Source of the DNA: Puccinia triticina
Taxonomy: Eukaryota > Basidiomycota > Pucciniomycetes > Pucciniales > Pucciniaceae
NCBI RefSeq assembly: GCF_026914185.1
Contig: NC_070573.1
Location: forward strand, 186,001 to 250,000
Reading direction: 5' to 3'
Length of the DNA stretch: 64,000 nucleotides
Below the pieces are notes generated by a model. That model had not been told where the DNA came from, ran no database searches, and saw only the letters and a list, made by a program, of their open reading frames with translations. Position numbers and translations under genes: made by a program. Shown in pieces: positions 18,428 to 29,600 of the stretch (position 1 is the stretch's first letter; each line of letters opens with the position of its first letter).

Positions 18428-19165
18428 CCGCCGGTCAGCCGGTCATCAAAGAGGATACCTCTCAATGAGCGGCTGAACCGGTCATCAAAGCGGATAAAAG
18501 CTCTCGATGACCGTTCAGCCGGTCATCGAAGAGCCTACAACCTCTTGATGACCGGCTGACCGGTCATCGAAAGGGATACAACCTCTCAATGGCCGGCTGA
18601 CCGGTCATCAAAAGGGATAAAAGCTCTTGATGACCGTTCAGCCAATCATTGAAGAGCCTACAACCCCTTGATGACCGGTTGGCCGGTCATCGAGGAGGCT
18701 ACACTCTTGATGACCGGTCGGCTGGTCATTGAGGAGGCTACACTCTTGATGACCGGCTGACCGGTCATTGAAGAGGCTACACTCTTGATGACCGGCTGAC
18801 CGGTCATTGAAGAGGCTACACTCTTGATGACCGGCTGACCGGTCATCGAAGAGGCTACACTCTTGATGACCGGCTGACCGGTCATTGAAGAGGCTACACT
18901 CTTGATGACCGGCTGACCGGTCATCGAAGAGGCTACACTCTGGATGACCGGCTGACCGGTCATCAAAAGGGATACAACCCCTCAATGACCGGCTGACGGG
19001 TCATCAAAAGGGATACAACCCCTCAATGACCGGCTGACCGGTCATCGAAAGGGATACAACCTCTCGAGGACCGGCTGACCGGTCATCAAAAGGGATACAA
19101 CCTCTCGATGACCGGCTGACCGGTCATCGAAAAGGATAAAGGCTCTCAATGACCGATCAGCTGTC
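18428..19165. repeat. palindromic minisatellite (about 39-bp unit)
   Basis: More than fifteen units, each with arms GATGACCGG and CCGGTCATC around CTGA, alternating with GGCTACACTC-type linkers. Changes in one arm are often matched in the other. Each unit can fold back. Confidence 0.85.
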
Positions 19166-19313
19166 AGGTTGTGGTTCTGCTACTCTTAGCTTTATCATAC
19201 CTGCTGGTGTCACTCATTCATGACCTGTCATTTACAGGTCTTACCCTCAATTAGGGATCTTCATGTGACACCAGTGGATGTTCTTTCACCCACCTGCAGC
19301 CATTCATATCCAA

Positions 19314-19384
19314 GCGTCCTTAGTACAGTGGTTAGTACACTTGACATGGATATAAGAGACATGGGTTCAACTCCCATAGGACAC
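19314..19384 (+). tRNA. tRNA-like sequence (pseudogene or SINE-type head)
   Basis: A full cloverleaf can be drawn. The acceptor pairs 6 of 7, the D-arm has stem GTAC/GTAC, the anticodon stem pairs 4 of 5, and the T-arm is perfect (ATGGG, loop TTCAACT, CCCAT). Box A (TAGTACAGTGG) and box B (GGTTCAACTCC) fit pol III rules. The anticodon would be TGG (Pro), but position 33 is A rather than T, so a working tRNA is unlikely. It lies inside the non-autonomous hAT. Confidence 0.5.
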
Positions 19385-19678
19385 ATAATATTTTATGGAG
19401 TTTCACATCAGCCAGCCATTGAGGAGGATAAAACCTCTCAATGACCGGTCAGCCGGTCATCGAAGGCGCTACAACCTCTCGATGACCGGTCAGCCGGCCA
19501 TCAAAGGTGATACCCGGGTACCTGTGCCTGGCACCCGGGTACCTCCCCCTCTGCACCCGGGTACCTCCCATGGCGGGTGCCGGGTGCGGGTGCGGGTGTG
19601 AGGAATTTGTGAAAAAACAGGGGGGTACCCGCACCCGCCACAGGTACCCGGGTGCCATATGCCATCTCTATCCCATGT

Positions 19679-20035
19679 ACACATACACTGCTTGTATTAT
19701 ATATAACTTCCTCCTCTTATAATGAATGATAGCTGTATCTATGCTGTCCCAACACCTCTGCAATGTGCTTTTGGCATTGTCACGCCAATGGAGCACCACA
19801 CCGGCCATTGGATGTTTCAATATCAAGGGCCAATACACTGCTAGTCTTGGGGAGGAGAGCCCCCATCAAGGAGAGAACTACCCCTCCTTGATGGTTGGTC
19901 TGCAAACCAGTCATTGAGAGGGAGAGACGACTCTGTTCTTGGTGTTTGATACCTGTATTGGTCATCAAGAAGGGAAAGTCTTGATGACCGGTCTGTAGTA
20001 AAGGACAAGGAGCCGGGGGATCACAAACTTGAGCA
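19679..20035. other. no gene seen
   Basis: Intergenic DNA between the hAT and the next tandem repeat; scattered TCATCAAG/CTTGATGA motifs relate it to the palindromic minisatellite family. Confidence 0.35.
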
Positions 20036-20039
20036 GCAA

Positions 20040-20330
20040 GTATTCTTTGAGTATCACGACAAACAGACAGTAGGAGCTGGTGGAGGCACACCTTGAGCAG
20101 CAAGTATGCTGTGAGTATCACGGCGAACAGACAGTAGGAGCTGGTGGAGGCACACCTTGAGCAGCAAGTATGCTGTGAGTATCACGGCGAACAGACAGTA
20201 GGAGCTGGTGGAGGCACACCTGAAGACCAAGTGAAGCAATGGTGGTGAGATACATGATACGAGACAATGAGAGAAGAAATGGAGGCATACCTGCAGACCA
20301 GTGAATGTGGAGTGAGTGAGTTGATTGAGA
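20040..20330 (-). repeat. 63-bp tandem repeat, LTR-leader-like
   Basis: Three copies of a unit with GGTGTGCCTCCACCAGCTCC (minus strand), followed by TACTCACAG and ending in CTCAAG before the next GTGTGC. Each junction therefore reads AG/GT. The layout mirrors the module in the Copia LTRs at 50634 and 55471. Confidence 0.65.
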
Positions 20331-21320
20331 TTGACGAAACAATTGAGATGAATGAAGAAACAACAGGGAGAAACACGGTTGAACTAAAATACATCTGTGT
20401 TAGGTTTGGCAGTCTCATCAACGGACTCTGAGTTTGTCTGCAGCACCGTTGTGAGAATGAAAGCTGGTTAGTCAGTGGAAATGTCCGCTGACCGCCTCCT
20501 TCAAGAATATTAGTGTCCGGGCTGTGTGATTGTTGGTAACTTGGCTCCGTACTGCTACTATCCGCTAGCCTGCAGCACTCCTCTCTGAGCCTGATCTATA
20601 GTGTAATAATCCGCAAATGAATAAAGCTCCGCACTCCGTAAGCACAGAATCCGCCAGTAACTTTGAAAGTACAGATAAGGTCACAAATATATCTCTTAGT
20701 AACCTCTCGTACGTCCGTAAGTGTAAGTACAATTAATGAGTAATCCATTGGATAGCATAAGGAAAAAGAAGAGAAAAATCCATGAGTCCCCTTTTCCGTC
20801 CTTCCCTCCATGCAAATTGCCGTTCCCACCCAATCCCGCACGTCTGACACTCTCCCGCACTAGTCCTCCAGCTCCGCCCGCTATTCCGCACGTCACTTTC
20901 CCAGACTCCGCTCCTCTCCGATGCTTGATCTCCCACCATCCTCTGTCTAGCCCCCGCCAGTTGGTCTCTCGTCACCGCCTCCACCCCGCGGGTTCCACCC
21001 GCTGGTGGAACCCGCTTTGGCTGTCGTGGCTCACCCGCTGACGCGCCGCTGCTACCAGTCCACGTGTGTAATCCGCCGCAGTCCAGCCCTGTCTTTTCTG
21101 CTCCGATCCAAATACCCGATCCGCAATCCGTGCATTCAGGTCCGCGTGTGACTTTCCGTAAGCTTTCCTAGCGCGCTTTCCTGACATCATCCTCAGTGCT
21201 TATGTCACCAAAATGCACTCTGCCTGAGCCGCTCTGTGCATTCCTGCCCACGCTATCCCCAAGTGGACATTCTACCACGCTTGCCTATATAAATCACCAC
21301 ACCGTGCTGTGCCTCAATAT
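20331..21320 (-). other. possible retroelement leader, TATA-like site, no gene proven
   Basis: The minus strand shows TTTATATAGG near 21290 and an arginine-rich frame starting at 21190 without recognised domains. It flows into the 63-bp repeats. I read it as transcribed retroelement debris. Confidence 0.3.
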
Positions 21321-21684
21321 GTAGACCAACCATTGAGGAGTGGAACCTCTCAATGGCCGGCATCTTTGGCAGGTGTGGCACCCTTGCTTGGCCTTGGCCC
21401 AGCGGGGCTTTGTGCAGAACCCCGCCAACTTGGCCATGTGCCAAGCGGGGGTTTTGGGTGTGTCACACACGCTTTGGGCTCGGCCAAGTAGGCTTGGGCT
21501 TTTCACCCCCGAACTTGTGCATGTGCCCAGATGGGCTTGATGCACTATACAATACATGTATCTGTATCTGCCTGTATTTATTTGTTTTGCACCCAATACT
21601 ATTTATTTGTATCATATTCAAAGACCAATACTGCACAAATGTATTCAAACTTTGCTATCTTGTTGCAAATACAGCCCAACACAA

Positions 21685-21985
21685 TCATTGAGAGGGTACA
21701 CAGCGCACTCAATGACTGGCACAACAGTCATCAAGAGGGTACACAACCCCTCAATAACTGGTGTGTGCCGGTCATCAAGTGGGTCTCAGTCCACTCAATG
21801 ACTGCTGTGCCAGTCATCAAGGGGTTGTGTACCCTCTCAATGACTGGTGTGCACCGGTCATCAAGGGGTTGTGTACCCTCTCAATGACTGTTGTGCCAGT
21901 CATTGAGTGGGTTGTGTACCCTCTCAATGACTGGACTGTGCCAGTCATCGAGTGGACTGAGACCCACTCGATGACCGGACTCAAC
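21685..21985. repeat. palindromic minisatellite of the TCAATGACTGG type
   Basis: About eight units of the form CTCAATGACTG...CAGTCATCAAG with GGGTTGTGTACCC linkers. It is the same design as 18428-19165 but with diverged arms. Confidence 0.8.
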
Positions 21986-22373
21986 TGGGAGGGGTTGCTC
22001 CTGGTCAATGCGCTTGTACTCAAGTGGATGGGAGGCATCCATGAGGTTGCATCATGGACTTGTGTAGTCCATTGTCAAGGCTGAGTGTCTGAGGACACCT
22101 GGAGGCACATTGCTCAAAATTGAGCACTGAGCAGCTGTGGCTTGGCACATGGCCACGCTGAGCAGGCCTGGAAGCAAGCTGGAAGTACCCTGGAAGAACC
22201 CAGATACTGATCAAAGTACTAGCATGGTAACTGCATGTCAACTGACATCAGTTTCTTGAGTTTTTCTGTAGTGAGATACTGTATTTTTACGTTTTTTGAT
22301 AGTTTTTCTGTATACAGTCCCACAGTGGCCAAAAACAAGAAAATCAAGTTTCAATAATTTATTGATACAATAC

Positions 22374-22815
22374 CAACACTGGGTTGCTATGCTAACCATT
22401 ATTTTTTAGCGTAGCGTTAGCGCAATTGCACGCATATGCGCTAACGCTACGATTTTAGCTGATAGCGTAGCGTTAGCGCAGATGCGCGCAATTGCGCTAA
22501 CGCTACGCATGCAGGGCGCAAAAGAGCGCGCGCTACGCTGCGCTACAGCGCCTTTAGCGGGAAAAAAGGGCTTTTTTCCGCTAAAAGAGCTGTAGCGCAG
22601 CGCAGCGTAGCGTAGCGACTGTAGCGGCGCGCTAACGCTAACAAAGAATTGGCGCGCTGTTAGCGCCGCTAAAAATTAGCGCAGCGTAGCGGCGCTAACG
22701 CTATGCAAAATAGATGGGCGCTTTTTGCCGCTACGCTAACATGTAGCACTGAAATAGCGTAGCGTAGCGTAGCGTAGCGTAGCGTAGCGTAGCGTAGCGT
22801 AGCGACCCAGTGTTG
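22374..22815. mobile_element. 442-bp MITE built of CGCTA palindromes
   Basis: Termini CAACACTGGG and CCCAGTGTTG are inverted and extend to about 16 bp with one mismatch. ACAATAC flanks both ends (22367-22373 and 22816-22822). The interior is nested palindromes of GCGCTAACGCTACGC type and a (TAGCG)n tract at 22755-22804. No coding capacity. Confidence 0.8.
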
Positions 22816-22822
22816 ACAATAC

Positions 22823-23750
22823 TTTGGTATTTTATCTTCAGGCAGATACAATACACTTGTATTTACAATTTTGTATTTTTCAACAGATACAATATACAAG
22901 TATCTGAAGATACTGGTATCTGTTTCACCATTGCTTCAAACCACATTACTTAACACTGTAATATCTTATTTGTTACTTTCCCCTTGCAGAACTGCCACCC
23001 ATCCCAATCAAGTTCTCACAACAGTAATCAACACAAGTTGACAATTGTGATCCTGGGCTACACAACCCAGTCAATGGTGTACCACATTGCCAAGAACCTG
23101 AAGAAGTACTACTTGCAAACAGCTATTTGAATTCTCTGTATCTTGGTCTCACATCAATCCTGTAGACGGGTACAAATGGCTGAGAGTCAATATTTCACAA
23201 TAAGGATTCTTGCTTCCCACGGTACAAAATTTGAAAGCTGCGGACCAACTGATAGACAAGCAAACTGCCTTGTTGAATCCAAGTGAACTGACACGACTCT
23301 CCGATTTTTGCATCAAGAAATGGAGATTTAGGCCGTAGTACCGGTCGCGACTTCCAGTGTGAATTGATGCACTACATGGTGCACCGATTCCGCCACGTCC
23401 AGCATTTGCTAACTCACAACAAGACTGATGTGGTTCAAGAGAATGTAGTTGCTACTGTCCAGCATTGAAGATGGGAAATCTCGGACTGGACCGCCAAGTT
23501 GGGCTTCGAGTTATAAATTTACCGGTCCATTCTTAGCACGCGTCGCACATGCCGCGGTAGACGTGTTGCAGTGTTCCATGCCAAGGAGTCTTGTGATTCA
23601 ATTTCCAGCTAACGATTCTGGTACATTGCTATGGTAGTTCCTCTATCGTGTCAATTATGAGCAAGCAACGTTGAGCTGAGAAGCACATAAAGCACGTAAG
23701 ACCCTCCTGCCCTCCTTCCTCCACCGGCAAGCTTCCTCAACCTCTCACCT
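22823..23750. other. upstream flank of the SET gene, no gene seen
   Basis: Moderately AT-rich, no coherent coding frame. The end nearest the SET gene becomes pyrimidine-rich, as fungal promoters often are. Confidence 0.4.
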
Positions 23751-23756
23751 TCATTC

Positions 23757-23852
23757 TATAAATAGCGACGGGTCGCAATATTCATCCTAATCAGCTTCGC
23801 ATTATCCATATACTTATAGCATATTGTAAATAAGAGAACGGCGACAGGTCGC
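23757..23852 (+). promoter_or_regulatory. TATA box and paired GCGAC/GTCGC dyads
   Basis: TATAAATA (23757-23764) is followed at once by GCGACGGGTCGC (23765-23776). A second dyad, GCGACAGGTCGC, lies at 23841-23852. Both are 12-bp inverted repeats with a two-base centre, 112-200 bp before the ATG at 23964. Confidence 0.5.
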
Positions 23853-23963
23853 AAGCTCCTTGGCATACAATCCTCGCACCCACCTCCCAAAGCCTTCACT
23901 ATTCAAATTCGGCCTCCGAGAAAGGTCTCCTCTTCTAACCACACCAGTAGAAAATCTTCCAAC

Positions 23964-25635
23964 ATGCTAGCATCAGCTGTTTTGATCGGCTTCGGCGTCG
24001 TAGCCCAAGGCTTGGCATCTTCCGACCTGTCGTATGACGCGCTATTATTATCCCCCCCTCAAATCCACTTCGGATCCCCAACTTCAGCCAATATCACCTT
24101 ACCGAATTCATGTGCGGGAGAAATCCATAGCTCAGTGGTCCAACCTTCCGTCTCAACTTCTCTTGTCTACAAGTATGACAAGGTGGCCTCAGCGGGCCCA
24201 GGTGTCCCTTTCGCGCATGGATTTTTCCAGCACTCGTGTCACCCAGATCCGAGTAAAGAGATTAACTTGGAGAATGAGGAAGACGAAGAACCATTTTGCA
24301 TCTTTACCAATCCCACAATTAATCAAGGCTCGGGAATGGCCGTGGTTGCGAAAGCGTCGACGCTTGCCGAAAGCCTTGAGACCCAGCTCCAACTTTCAAA
24401 CCACCCGGAGAAAAACGATGCATTCACGGTGGTGGAGATGCCTCATAAAGGTGGTATGGGCGCCGTGGCATCCAGACGTCTCGAATCCGGCGAGCTGGTG
24501 ATCAACAGTCGAGCAACTCTGCTTGTTTCCGTCGAAGAGGCCACTTACGACCGACCTGATTGGCTCCAGATCCGCAAGCTTGCAGTCGATCTTCTTCCAC
24601 TCGAAACTCGAGGACGTTTCGCTCGTCTTCATGGCGACAGCGATTCTGAGGAGGAATGGATTTCGAGTGCTATTGACTTAAATTCTTTCGAGATCAACCT
24701 CGGAAAAGATAGCGACGTCCCCTTCTTTGCTGTTTTCATTAACCCATCGTAAGTCATTATTTATATACCACAAGTATTGCATCGGTGTTGCCCCCCTCCC
24801 CTATTCATTCGAAATAGCCAGTATCGATAACTAACTATTATCTGGATTTTGCTCTGTACCACAGTCGATTGAATCATGACTGTCGACCCAATACAGCCTT
24901 CCACGTTGACAGTGAAAGTTTGGAAATTCACATGCACGCTCTGCGCATCATCAACCCTGGAGAAGAAATGACGATATCTTGTCAGTAAATCATCCCTACT
25001 TAAGTTAGATAGGATGCCTCACTGACCTGTTACTGATTTTTCTAGACCGCGACATGGCCCAAATCCGGGAGAAACGACAGGAGGACATTTCCCATTATGG
25101 GTTCGAGTGGTAAGTAACTATTGATCACGAGTACTTTCTTTGCATTGGCTTATTTTTCTACGCTATGTCATTATTTTCTACCATAGTACCTGCGCTCATT
25201 GTCGTATGAATGATGCTCAAGCAAATGAATCCGATCGTCGACTCATTCGACTCGAAGCACTGAGCAGCAAGCTTGTGGACTGGAACGAACCTGCCAGCGA
25301 AGTGATGTTAGATGAGGCGGATGAGCTATTAGAGTTATATATGCTCGTAAGTGACTACTCTCATACGCTTCCTAGAGCCTCCAATCTAATCAAGGGAAAA
25401 TCATGTTGTTGCAACACAGGAGAGACTGGATAACAATATTGCCGACGGTTACACTGTTGCCTCTGTTACCTACAATTCCTTTGGACACGCCGCGCGGGCT
25501 CGGCGGTATGCGACCAAGGCCTTGGCATCGGGACTGACCAACTTTGGAGAAAACTGGGAAGAATCCGAGCCGCTTCGACAACTCGCGGAAAATCCTGAGG
25601 AGCATTGGTCCTACCAGGCCAGAATATCTCAATGA
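23964..25635 (+). CDS. secreted SET-domain protein
   Basis: Exons 23964-24748, 24865-24980, 25046-25109, 25187-25346 and 25420-25635 (1341 nt, 446 residues), all GT-AG and in phase. A signal-peptide-like start (MLASAVLIGFGVVAQGLASS) precedes a central SET domain. The first SET strand is GGMGAVASRRLESGELV; the cofactor/knot motif is RLNHDCRPNTA, created exactly at the first splice junction; then ALRIINPGEEMTISYRD, then CTCAHC, a post-SET zinc cluster. SET domains transfer methyl groups from S-adenosylmethionine to lysine; the layout resembles SET5/SMYD-type fungal proteins. A secretion signal on such an enzyme is odd, since most act in nucleus or cytosol. The C-terminal helical region fits the family. 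A TATA box lies 200 bp upstream. Confidence 0.8.
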
Positions 25636-26683
25636 ACAATGCGGCCTCGTTTAGAGAAAATGTATTATCTACTCACCATGACTGCGATACAAGCATCATC
25701 AAAGATCTAGATTAAATAGAATGACATTCTATCTAGGAAATGAACTAGCCTGAACTTACTTGTTTAGATTTAAATGAACACCCCATTCGAAAAACAAAAT
25801 ATGCAATTTATAGAGCTTGTACTCAGATTTTCAGCTGATCTCCAATAAACCGAAAGGCTTCGTGTTTGCAGAGACATTGAACGGCTAGATATGCATGAGA
25901 ATTACGATTACTGTACTGTGTCGTAGGTGGCCCGTATTGAGAAGCACTGCACAAAAGATGTAAACAAACGATTTAATTGGAGTTTTATGCCGGGTTATTT
26001 TGAAGAAGCTGATCAATCAATTTTGTTCAAGCAGTTTTGATAAAACAAACTTGTAACATGAATCTTGTTTCGAGAACAGAATTAATCACTTCTGAATGGT
26101 AAGAAGACAATTTTAAGTAGGATCATTCATTTTGACATGAGAATGAGACATTTTTCTGAAGAATAAAAATCATTGCAATGCGTCCATGAAATAAGTTTTT
26201 GTTTGTTTGTTTTGGTGTTGGTTTGAACAGTGACTTCCTAGAATTTTGGCAACATTCAAACATCCTTTGTAAGACTCCAAATAATGCAAACTATTCAAAG
26301 CAGGGATATTGGCGGACGCCCACCTTAAATATGTGGCCTACTGGTCCGCATGAGATGTTCGAAGGTGATGCTTAATTTTTTATTATCGAGAGAGTTGAAC
26401 AATGATGAGCACATAATAGCGAATACTCAAGATATGTAGTGGTGGTTAATATAAAATCACTAACAATCGCTTGAGCTGCGCCAGAGGCCTTAAGAGCTTA
26501 TTTTTGAATTCAATCAACCACCTGAGTAATCCTGTCTTCCTGGCTTTCTTCCTCGGGCTTGGTTCTGGCGGAAGAAGCCTATCGCGTTCATCATGATCAA
26601 ATTTTAAATCTTGAAGAGAAAAAAAGCGTGTTTATCAAATGCAAGATGTTTATCAAATGCAAGAGGCGGAGAAATCTTTTTAG
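25636..26683. other. convergent intergenic region
   Basis: AT-rich and non-coding, between the 3' ends of the SET gene and of the minus-strand secreted-protein gene. A tandem GCAAGATGTTTATCAAAT repeat lies near 26630-26665. Confidence 0.5.
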
Positions 26684-29600
26684 TCAATCAACTTGATGTT
26701 GACCTGATTCAGGATAGAAAGACATACGAGGGCCCAGATGGTCGTGGTCGTCTTTTTTACTTGCCTCGTTGTCTGAAGGATTTCTATCTAGTGTGTCATC
26801 TGTATGGTGAATGTTTTGGGGAAGGATATCAGTCAGTTTTTATAATTTTGATTGAAAACATAGTCCGTGCCCGTATGGCGTACCTTTCCTGAGCTCTCTC
26901 GGTTTTTCTATCGGTGGATTTATGGCCGTAGCAGCGGATCCGTGGATGTCATCAGTCGGATGAGATGGGTCAATTGTGGGGACCTGATTTAGCTGCTTGA
27001 TAACTTCGGCGTGACTTCTAGGATCTCTGGCTTCTACACTCAGATAGAAAAGTCAGAGCAGCCATCTTCACCGCAAACGCACACTAAGCTTACCAGGTTT
27101 TTCTGGCAGGTCGTCGATCTTTCCAAGATTTTGGCGGATGCGAGGGGTAGGGTCCTCGGTAGTTTGGGAGAGAGCCTCCTGCTGGCTGCCTCTGTTGACC
27201 CGTTTGGAAGCATCGTTTAGTAGACTTGGTCCAGGAATCGCCACAACCGGATCGGAAACTGGAACCTGATCCAGCGGCGGTGGAACTGTAAATCCAAAAA
27301 ATTGACATCATTACGGCATATCTTTCGTAAAGATGATTCAGATGACTTGCCATTCGAGAGCTTGTTTGTCGTAGTTGGTGGCGGCAGCGATTGGATAGGA
27401 CTTTTCACATTTTCAGTCACGGGGATTTTGGAGGAAGAGGCTTCGATAGGCTTTGGAACGCCTTGGATATTTCCAAGTCCCTCGCCAATTCCTGGTAGTC
27501 TGGTATCAGACGACGGTGGGGTGACGAGACGAGATTGTGTGGTCTCCGAGTCTGTTAGTTGCAACTGATTTTTTGTCGGATTAGAGCTGGATGATCGCCT
27601 TCCAGTCAGCTTGTAGGGAAGATCTAGAGTCAGGCGCGAAAAGACACCATCTCGTTCGCCCTGCACAAGTGTTCTCAGTGGTTGTTTGTTGGTGAATGTC
27701 CTCAGAGCGGCGGTACTTGGAAATCTGTCCACGATATACCAGATCTGGGAGACAATCAGCGCGAGTGGTTTCTGGGTAGAGCTTGAAAAGGCTTGGCATA
27801 TGTTCAGAAGAGTCAACTTTTTATCCTGAATGAAAGACATCGAATTCACAGATCCTGTAAACTCGTAGAAATCATATCAAACTTAGGAATCCTAGAGGCA
27901 AGCTTCACTCCTACTAGTGTAAATTTGTAAGCATTTTTCGAAAGGCTCACCTGAGTACAGCTCCGAACTTTGCCGACCCATGCCGCTGAAGAAATTTTTG
28001 TATTCATGAACGACCCTGTTTACAGTGACAAACAAGGTCTTTGCACCGATCACTTGAAACACCGGGTCCGAATGGCCGGTAGGTTGTCCGATCAATTTGC
28101 CGGTTCCAACATTCTGATCCCGAACCTGGTAAAAAAAATGTGTTGGCCGACTGAGTAAACTAATTCTTGAAGATAAAAAACTTAAGGATTTTCGCAAGAA
28201 GAGAAACTTACTTGATGAGTGCCAGCGGATGAGACCGTGCGCAAGGAGCTCTCCGCAAGAAGCTGGTCTCTTGGACTAGAATGAAAATCAAGCTGGTGAA
28301 CCGAATGTAGCGGGCGAGTCTCGGTTCCTTGTACAAACTGTCTTGATGACTTGAATAACGCGCGATAGAGGGTGAATATATTGGTGTCGGTCTTAGGATC
28401 TAAGAGGACCTGAAGCGAGATCGGCCTGCTATGGGTGGGAGTGTTTTCTTGAAGGGAGTGGGTCGTTTGTATCGGGTTTTGTCTCGCGGCTTTTTGACTC
28501 ATGAGCCTCGAGAGGTGAGAGCTCTCTGAATGGCGAGGCTGTTGTGGCGCAGCGATGGCAATCTTCGGCTGCTCGACTGCCCGATCCCCATCAAGTGACA
28601 TCTTCCGGTATGAGGTACCGCGAAGCGGAATCTCTTGGTAAGGCTGAGGCACAAGCTGGTCAAGCTTGGCTACGGGCACAGTCAACGCCTCCACATGTAG
28701 TCCACCGGTTCGCTGCTCTGGGGCTTCTAACCGGAACATAGGCTTAATCAAGGATCGGATTTGAGAAATGATATGCCCGACGGTTTTCTGACTTGAAGCT
28801 GACCACGGTTTAATGATCTTCACAATCGTGAACTTTCTTACCTCATCAAACGCATGGGACATTGGTAGTTCTGGAATCCGCAAAAAAAAAAAAAAAAAAA
28901 AAAACGGCAACAGTAAGCTTTCTGCAGGCAAGGCTACCGGAACGAATGCACAGAAGTAGGACTTTACCGGAGGAAATGCTTGCCCCTCGCTCGAGTAAAA
29001 CTTGGAGGAACTGGATTTGGACGCCTGCGGCACTATATAAGGTTGCAAAGAGGGCCTTGATGTTATTCATCTGGTAGAGGGATCTGCCCTCGGCCGAAGC
29101 GGCTGCTCCTTCCGCTGAATGTAAGTTTTTAGAGACAAAGCCCCCCTGTGACCAAAACATGTGAGGGGAATCAGCCATTTAATCTTGTTTAAACGGAGAG
29201 AAAGGCAGCTTACGTGGTCGAGCGCAGGAGAAGAGACTAGGAGCGGAAGATTTAACATTGAGAAGACCGCCTCGTCCGGTTGCTCCGTGCTTTCAATCGA
29301 AACCAATTTTCGAGCTGAAGGCAGGTCCAATGCGAGGGTTTGATCTTCCTGCAAGGCTTCGCTACTCTTCTGAGAGTCACCCTCAAATCTCCTGAATAAC
29401 GCGTTACAAAAAGCCGTAATTCTTGTATGGAGCTCAGGATCCAAGAAGTGATAAATCAAAGTTTGCACTTCTTTGTGTGAGAGGCTCTGATCGGTTGACA
29501 GCACGGTGACACTCAACGGCTTCTTGCTAAAGATCTTCGAGATCATCATGACCGAGGCTCGTGTGCGCTCGAGCTGTGGCGGTCGGGGTGCCGACAGAAT

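Larger units (their letters stand above)
18277..19670. mobile_element. non-autonomous hAT transposon
   Basis: It starts TAGAGATGGC and ends GCCATCTCTA, exact inverted termini. TCCCATGT (18269-18276 and 19671-19678) is an exact 8-bp target duplication, the hAT hallmark. Both subterminal zones are full of GGGTACCCG repeats, as in the decayed hAT at 60764. The interior is a palindromic minisatellite plus a tRNA-like segment; there is no transposase. Confidence 0.85.

Noticed and set aside
18428..19165. CRISPR-like regular repeats
   Set aside because: No unique spacers; every unit is the same palindrome plus linker, in a eukaryotic transposon.
20696..21190. Arginine-rich protein gene on the minus strand
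   Set aside because: No domain, several frames needed, and it merges into LTR-like repeats.
22755..22804. Telomere-like or simple satellite (TAGCG)n
   Set aside because: The run is the terminal repeat of a bounded MITE with flanking duplication, not a separate satellite.
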